A stretch of DNA of 8,503 nucleotides, taken from an uncultured Desulfovibrio sp. GTDB lineage: Bacteria > Desulfobacterota > Desulfovibrionia > Desulfovibrionales > Desulfovibrionaceae. How positions within the stretch are numbered: position 1 is the first letter of the stretch; the number at the start of each line of letters is the position of its first letter. The notes beneath the pieces are model-generated. The model had not been told where the DNA came from. It ran no database searches and was given only the letters and a program-made list of their open reading frames with translations. Shown piece after piece: positions 6,542 to 8,503 of this stretch. The stretch spans positions 1-8,503 of the forward strand of contig CAJUMQ010000048.1 in assembly GCA_910587035.1 (NCBI GenBank), read 5' to 3'. The position numbers and the translations under genes were made by a program.

Positions 6542-8068
6542 CTAGAAGAACAGATTGGCCAGTGGCAGCCCCACACACACAACAACGAGAAAAACCACAA
6601 GAGATGCTGTGACTGAATGCAGCACAAGATTTTTATTGTCTATCCATTCAGTCTGTCCGTAGAGAGTTGCCGCGAATGGCGATGCCGCAGGGGTGCAGGC
6701 CGCAATAAGCACAGCATAGATAAAGCAGGCCAGCATGGGCGCGGCATTGATATTGAATGCCGTGGCAACGGCGATGAGCACAGGCGTGAGCATCAGGCCC
6801 AGCACCACGGAATTGCAGAAGTTCGTGAAAACTATGCCTATTGCCACAACGGCAATGGAAAACGCAACAGGATTAAGGCCGCCAATGAGATTGCGCAGGC
6901 CATATTCCATGTAAAGGGAGACATTGGTGCCCTTGCCTGTCATGACGCCGCCCAGAAGCATGGCCACCGCGATAAGCAGAAACACGCGCCAGGGATATTT
7001 GCTGTTTGCGGCTGTGACATCAATAACTGGCTTACCCTTGATGAAAACCACCGACAGCACAATAATCGCCATCAGGGAACCTGTGAGGTGATTCTTTTTA
7101 AGAAAAGCGCCAACCGGGTTGTCCGCGCCAATAATTGCAGGCAGCAGCAGCCAGATGGCGTAAAAGATGAAGTCAAATAGCACCAGTTTTTGCATTGCCG
7201 TCATTTTGGGCAATTCCTGATTGCCGGAGCCCGAATACTTGGCTAGTGGCGTAAGATCGGCGCGGAAGACAAAACGCATCATGAGCAGCAGCAGAATAAT
7301 GCTGACGATGGAGACTATGACCGCAAAGAGTATGTAAGCGGCTATATTCAGGGATGGAACTACTGTGTTCACATCTGTGGCTGCCAGGCTCTGCAGGTTA
7401 ACCAGCAGATACATGGCGCCGCCCTTGAAGGGATCGGAGGCGAAGGAAAGCAGAATGACTATGGCCACATACACGGTCATCATGGACACATAGGTGTCAC
7501 CCTTCTTGTAACCGGTCTCCTTGAAAATGCCGAACAGGGCCGGCCACATGAGAAACATTGCCGAAACCTGATCCAGAAATGCCACCAGATAGGTTGTGAA
7601 CAGCAGGGTCGCTGTCAGCACCCAGGGCCGGCCATTGATAAATTTTCTGGACATGGCGTATTTGGCCATCCAGCCTGCGAGATTGCTGTGGACAATGGCC
7701 GCGGCAAGCATGAACAGAAAGAAAAGCATGACAACCATGGGGTTGCCAAGAAAGGTTGAGAGCACCTTTGGCGGCGGCGCATAACCGCTGAAAACCAGGG
7801 CGGCCACACCCACAAAGCAGGGCCAGAGGGTGTCCACAAAAGTCCAGAGATAGATGACGCCAAAAAATGTCATGGAAATGATCATGCCAATTCTGGTGAT
7901 GGCAAGCTCAAGGCCGCCATCCACAGCCGGCAAATTGAGCGCGGCCAGTTTTTCCGATGCCTCAACCACCATGCCTGGGCAGGGCAGGAAGTAGCCGGAC
8001 ACCATGATGGCAAGGCCAATTATGGTGTGAATTATGGGCGCAATGGATCTCCCCTGTTTTTCTTCCAT
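6542..8068 (-). CDS. SLC13/DASS-like anion permease (ion transporter superfamily)
   Basis: This 508-residue integral membrane protein has roughly 11-13 hydrophobic segments (for example 11-29, 58-93, 109-127, 148-180, 194-210, 240-265, 295-313, 330-343, 360-375, 400-435, 445-470, 484-504). The overall plan is that of SLC13/DASS carriers, which move dicarboxylates, tricarboxylates or sulfate with Na+. Two related inner motifs support this: LDQVSAMFLMWP (165-176) and TNFCNSVVLGLMLTP (415-429), sitting where DASS proteins carry their SNT substrate/Na+ motifs. CTPAASPFAATLYG (458-471) matches the conserved proline-rich C-terminal motif. The SNT triplets themselves are not canonical, so the substrate cannot be read from sequence. 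The start has AAGGAGG (8082-8076) seven bases before the ATG. It is the first gene of a probable operon with the ASST homologue, which suggests an anionic substrate or product linked to that enzyme. Confidence 0.85.
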   Translation of the reverse strand: MEEKQGRSIAPIIHTIIGLAIMVSGYFLPCPGMVVEASEKLAALNLPAVDGGLELAITRIGMIISMTFFGVIYLWTFVDTLWPCFVGVAALVFSGYAPPPKVLSTFLGNPMVVMLFFLFMLAAAIVHSNLAGWMAKYAMSRKFINGRPWVLTATLLFTTYLVAFLDQVSAMFLMWPALFGIFKETGYKKGDTYVSMMTVYVAIVILLSFASDPFKGGAMYLLVNLQSLAATDVNTVVPSLNIAAYILFAVIVSIVSIILLLLMMRFVFRADLTPLAKYSGSGNQELPKMTAMQKLVLFDFIFYAIWLLLPAIIGADNPVGAFLKKNHLTGSLMAIIVLSVVFIKGKPVIDVTAANSKYPWRVFLLIAVAMLLGGVMTGKGTNVSLYMEYGLRNLIGGLNPVAFSIAVVAIGIVFTNFCNSVVLGLMLTPVLIAVATAFNINAAPMLACFIYAVLIAACTPAASPFAATLYGQTEWIDNKNLVLHSVTASLVVFLVVVCVGLPLANLFF

Positions 8069-8112
8069 GCCTTCTCCTCCTTAAGGCCAGAAATGCCAAA
8101 AAAACAGAACCC

Positions 8113-8181
8113 CTAACAGTGCGCAGGCCACGGATGGCATCCTGCCAGACGTGCCTGACGCGACAAAAACGCATCTGCCAT
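8113..8181 (-). CDS. Possible 22-codon leader ORF ahead of the permease gene
   Basis: On the - strand an ATG at 8181-8179, preceded by AAGGG nine bases upstream (8195-8191), opens a 22-codon frame ending at TAG (8115-8113). It begins MADAFLSRQ and ends HPWPAHC. The stop lies 44 bases before the permease ATG. The frame runs through the hairpin at 8121-8161, so if translated it could influence that structure. There is no run of a single amino acid of the sort seen in classic attenuators, and such short frames arise easily by chance. Confidence 0.2.
   Translation of the reverse strand: MADAFLSRQARLAGCHPWPAHC
8121..8161. repeat. Long bulged hairpin in the leader of the permease-ASST unit
   Basis: In + strand coordinates TGGCA (8135-8139) pairs with TGCCA (8143-8147) around a three-base loop. 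Below a 2x2 internal loop, CACG (8129-8132) pairs with CGTG (8150-8153). Then CAGG (8124-8127) pairs with CCTG (8154-8157), and GCG (8121-8123) with CGC (8159-8161), with single-base bulges at 8128 and 8158. That makes 16 pairs in 41 bases. In the - strand transcript it would end about 39 bases before the permease ribosome binding site. The T7 run is 16 bases past the stem, so it does not look like an intrinsic terminator. Confidence 0.5.
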
Positions 8182-8503
8182 GTTTATTTGCCCTTAAGAT
8201 AGCAGGCGCAGAGAATTCTGGAGAATAGCCTGGGCTAAGATTGTGCTTTTTTTCGCAAATAATTTTGCATGGGGATGAAGTTGACTGGTTGGGAGTATCA
8301 CAAATGGTGGCTGGGAGCCAGACATGTCATTCATTCCAGCTGGTGATTACCCTGATAATACTGTCTAACGTGTGAAAAGATAAAACACGATATGGCGGAC
8401 TTTCTCTGCCGTTAAGCGCCCACCTCAAGCGCAACAGGCCCGATTCCCGCAGACCCTTGATAGAACGGGTAAATCATAAATTAATCTAGACTTTCTCTTG
8501 ACT

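Larger units (their letters stand above)
8069..8503. other. 435-bp region without a clear gene, upstream of the permease-ASST unit
   Basis: I see no convincing long coding frame on either strand. The region presumably carries the promoter and leader of the - strand permease-ASST unit, but I could not identify a -35/-10 pair with confidence. It holds a bulged hairpin (8121-8161), a possible 22-codon leader ORF (8181-8113), the permease ribosome binding site (8082-8076) and a 13-base sequence (8390-8402) shared with the guaB upstream region. A TTGACT at the extreme right edge (8498-8503) could be the start of a + strand promoter running out of the window. Confidence 0.6.

Noticed and set aside
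5387..6616. A 409-codon open frame on the + strand, antisense to the ASST gene
   Set aside because: It lies almost wholly opposite a gene with clear family motifs, its translation resembles no protein I know, and it has no credible promoter or ribosome binding site. It is best explained by codon bias in the gene opposite.
6617..7180. A 187-codon open frame on the + strand, antisense to the permease gene
   Set aside because: The translation is a His/Gln/Arg-rich sequence typical of the complement of a hydrophobic membrane protein, with no family signal.
8098..8161. Intrinsic terminator or attenuator formed by the hairpin at 8121-8161 and the T7 run at 8104-8098 (- strand)
   Set aside because: The T run begins 16 bases after the stem, too far for an ordinary intrinsic terminator, and I found no second hairpin directly next to it.
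7962..8174. A 70-codon - strand frame overlapping the start of the permease gene
   Set aside because: It is out of frame with the permease and lacks a ribosome binding site at its ATG, and the permease start is well supported.
1..8503. CRISPR arrays, tRNA or rRNA genes, insertion sequences
   Set aside because: I saw no regularly spaced repeats, no cloverleaf or rRNA-like segments, and no transposase or terminal inverted repeats.

Overview
The window looks like chromosomal sequence from an anaerobic Gram-negative bacterium. The guaB and guaA proteins most resemble those I remember from Desulfovibrionaceae (Desulfobacterota). A guaB-guaA operon and an M48 lipoprotein with a Gram-negative type signal fit this. 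The assignment rests on recalled sequence resemblance, not on a search, and I hold it at moderate confidence. Other gut proteobacteria that carry aryl-sulfate sulfotransferases are the main alternative.

Layout. Positions 1-314 hold the 3' end of an AT-rich unrecognised gene on the + strand. It is followed by a bidirectional terminator hairpin (346-379). On the - strand, 431-1195 encodes an M48-family zinc metalloprotease lipoprotein of the LoiP/YcaL type. A 278-bp divergent intergenic region (1196-1473) holds a 13-bp imperfect inverted repeat and a good sigma70-type promoter for guaB. guaB (IMP dehydrogenase, 1474-2931) and guaA (GMP synthase, 2933-4501) follow, one base apart, and end at a strong terminator (4551-4586).

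The right half is a convergent two-gene unit on the - strand: an SLC13/DASS-like membrane permease (8068-6542), then an aryl-sulfate sulfotransferase (ASST) family protein (6499-4607). The last 435 bp (8069-8503) lie upstream of this unit and have no clear gene. They contain a long bulged hairpin (8121-8161), a possible 22-codon leader ORF (8181-8113) and a 13-base sequence also found upstream of guaB.

How the genes work together. GuaB and GuaA carry out the two steps from IMP to GMP. The permease and the ASST homologue look co-transcribed. The ASST has a recognisable catalytic propeller, but no signal peptide and no cysteine pair just before its catalytic histidine, unlike the periplasmic DsbL-dependent enzyme of E. 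coli. A plausible reading is that the permease brings a sulfated or otherwise anionic substrate into the cytoplasm, where the ASST homologue acts on it. This pairing is the most interesting item in the window.
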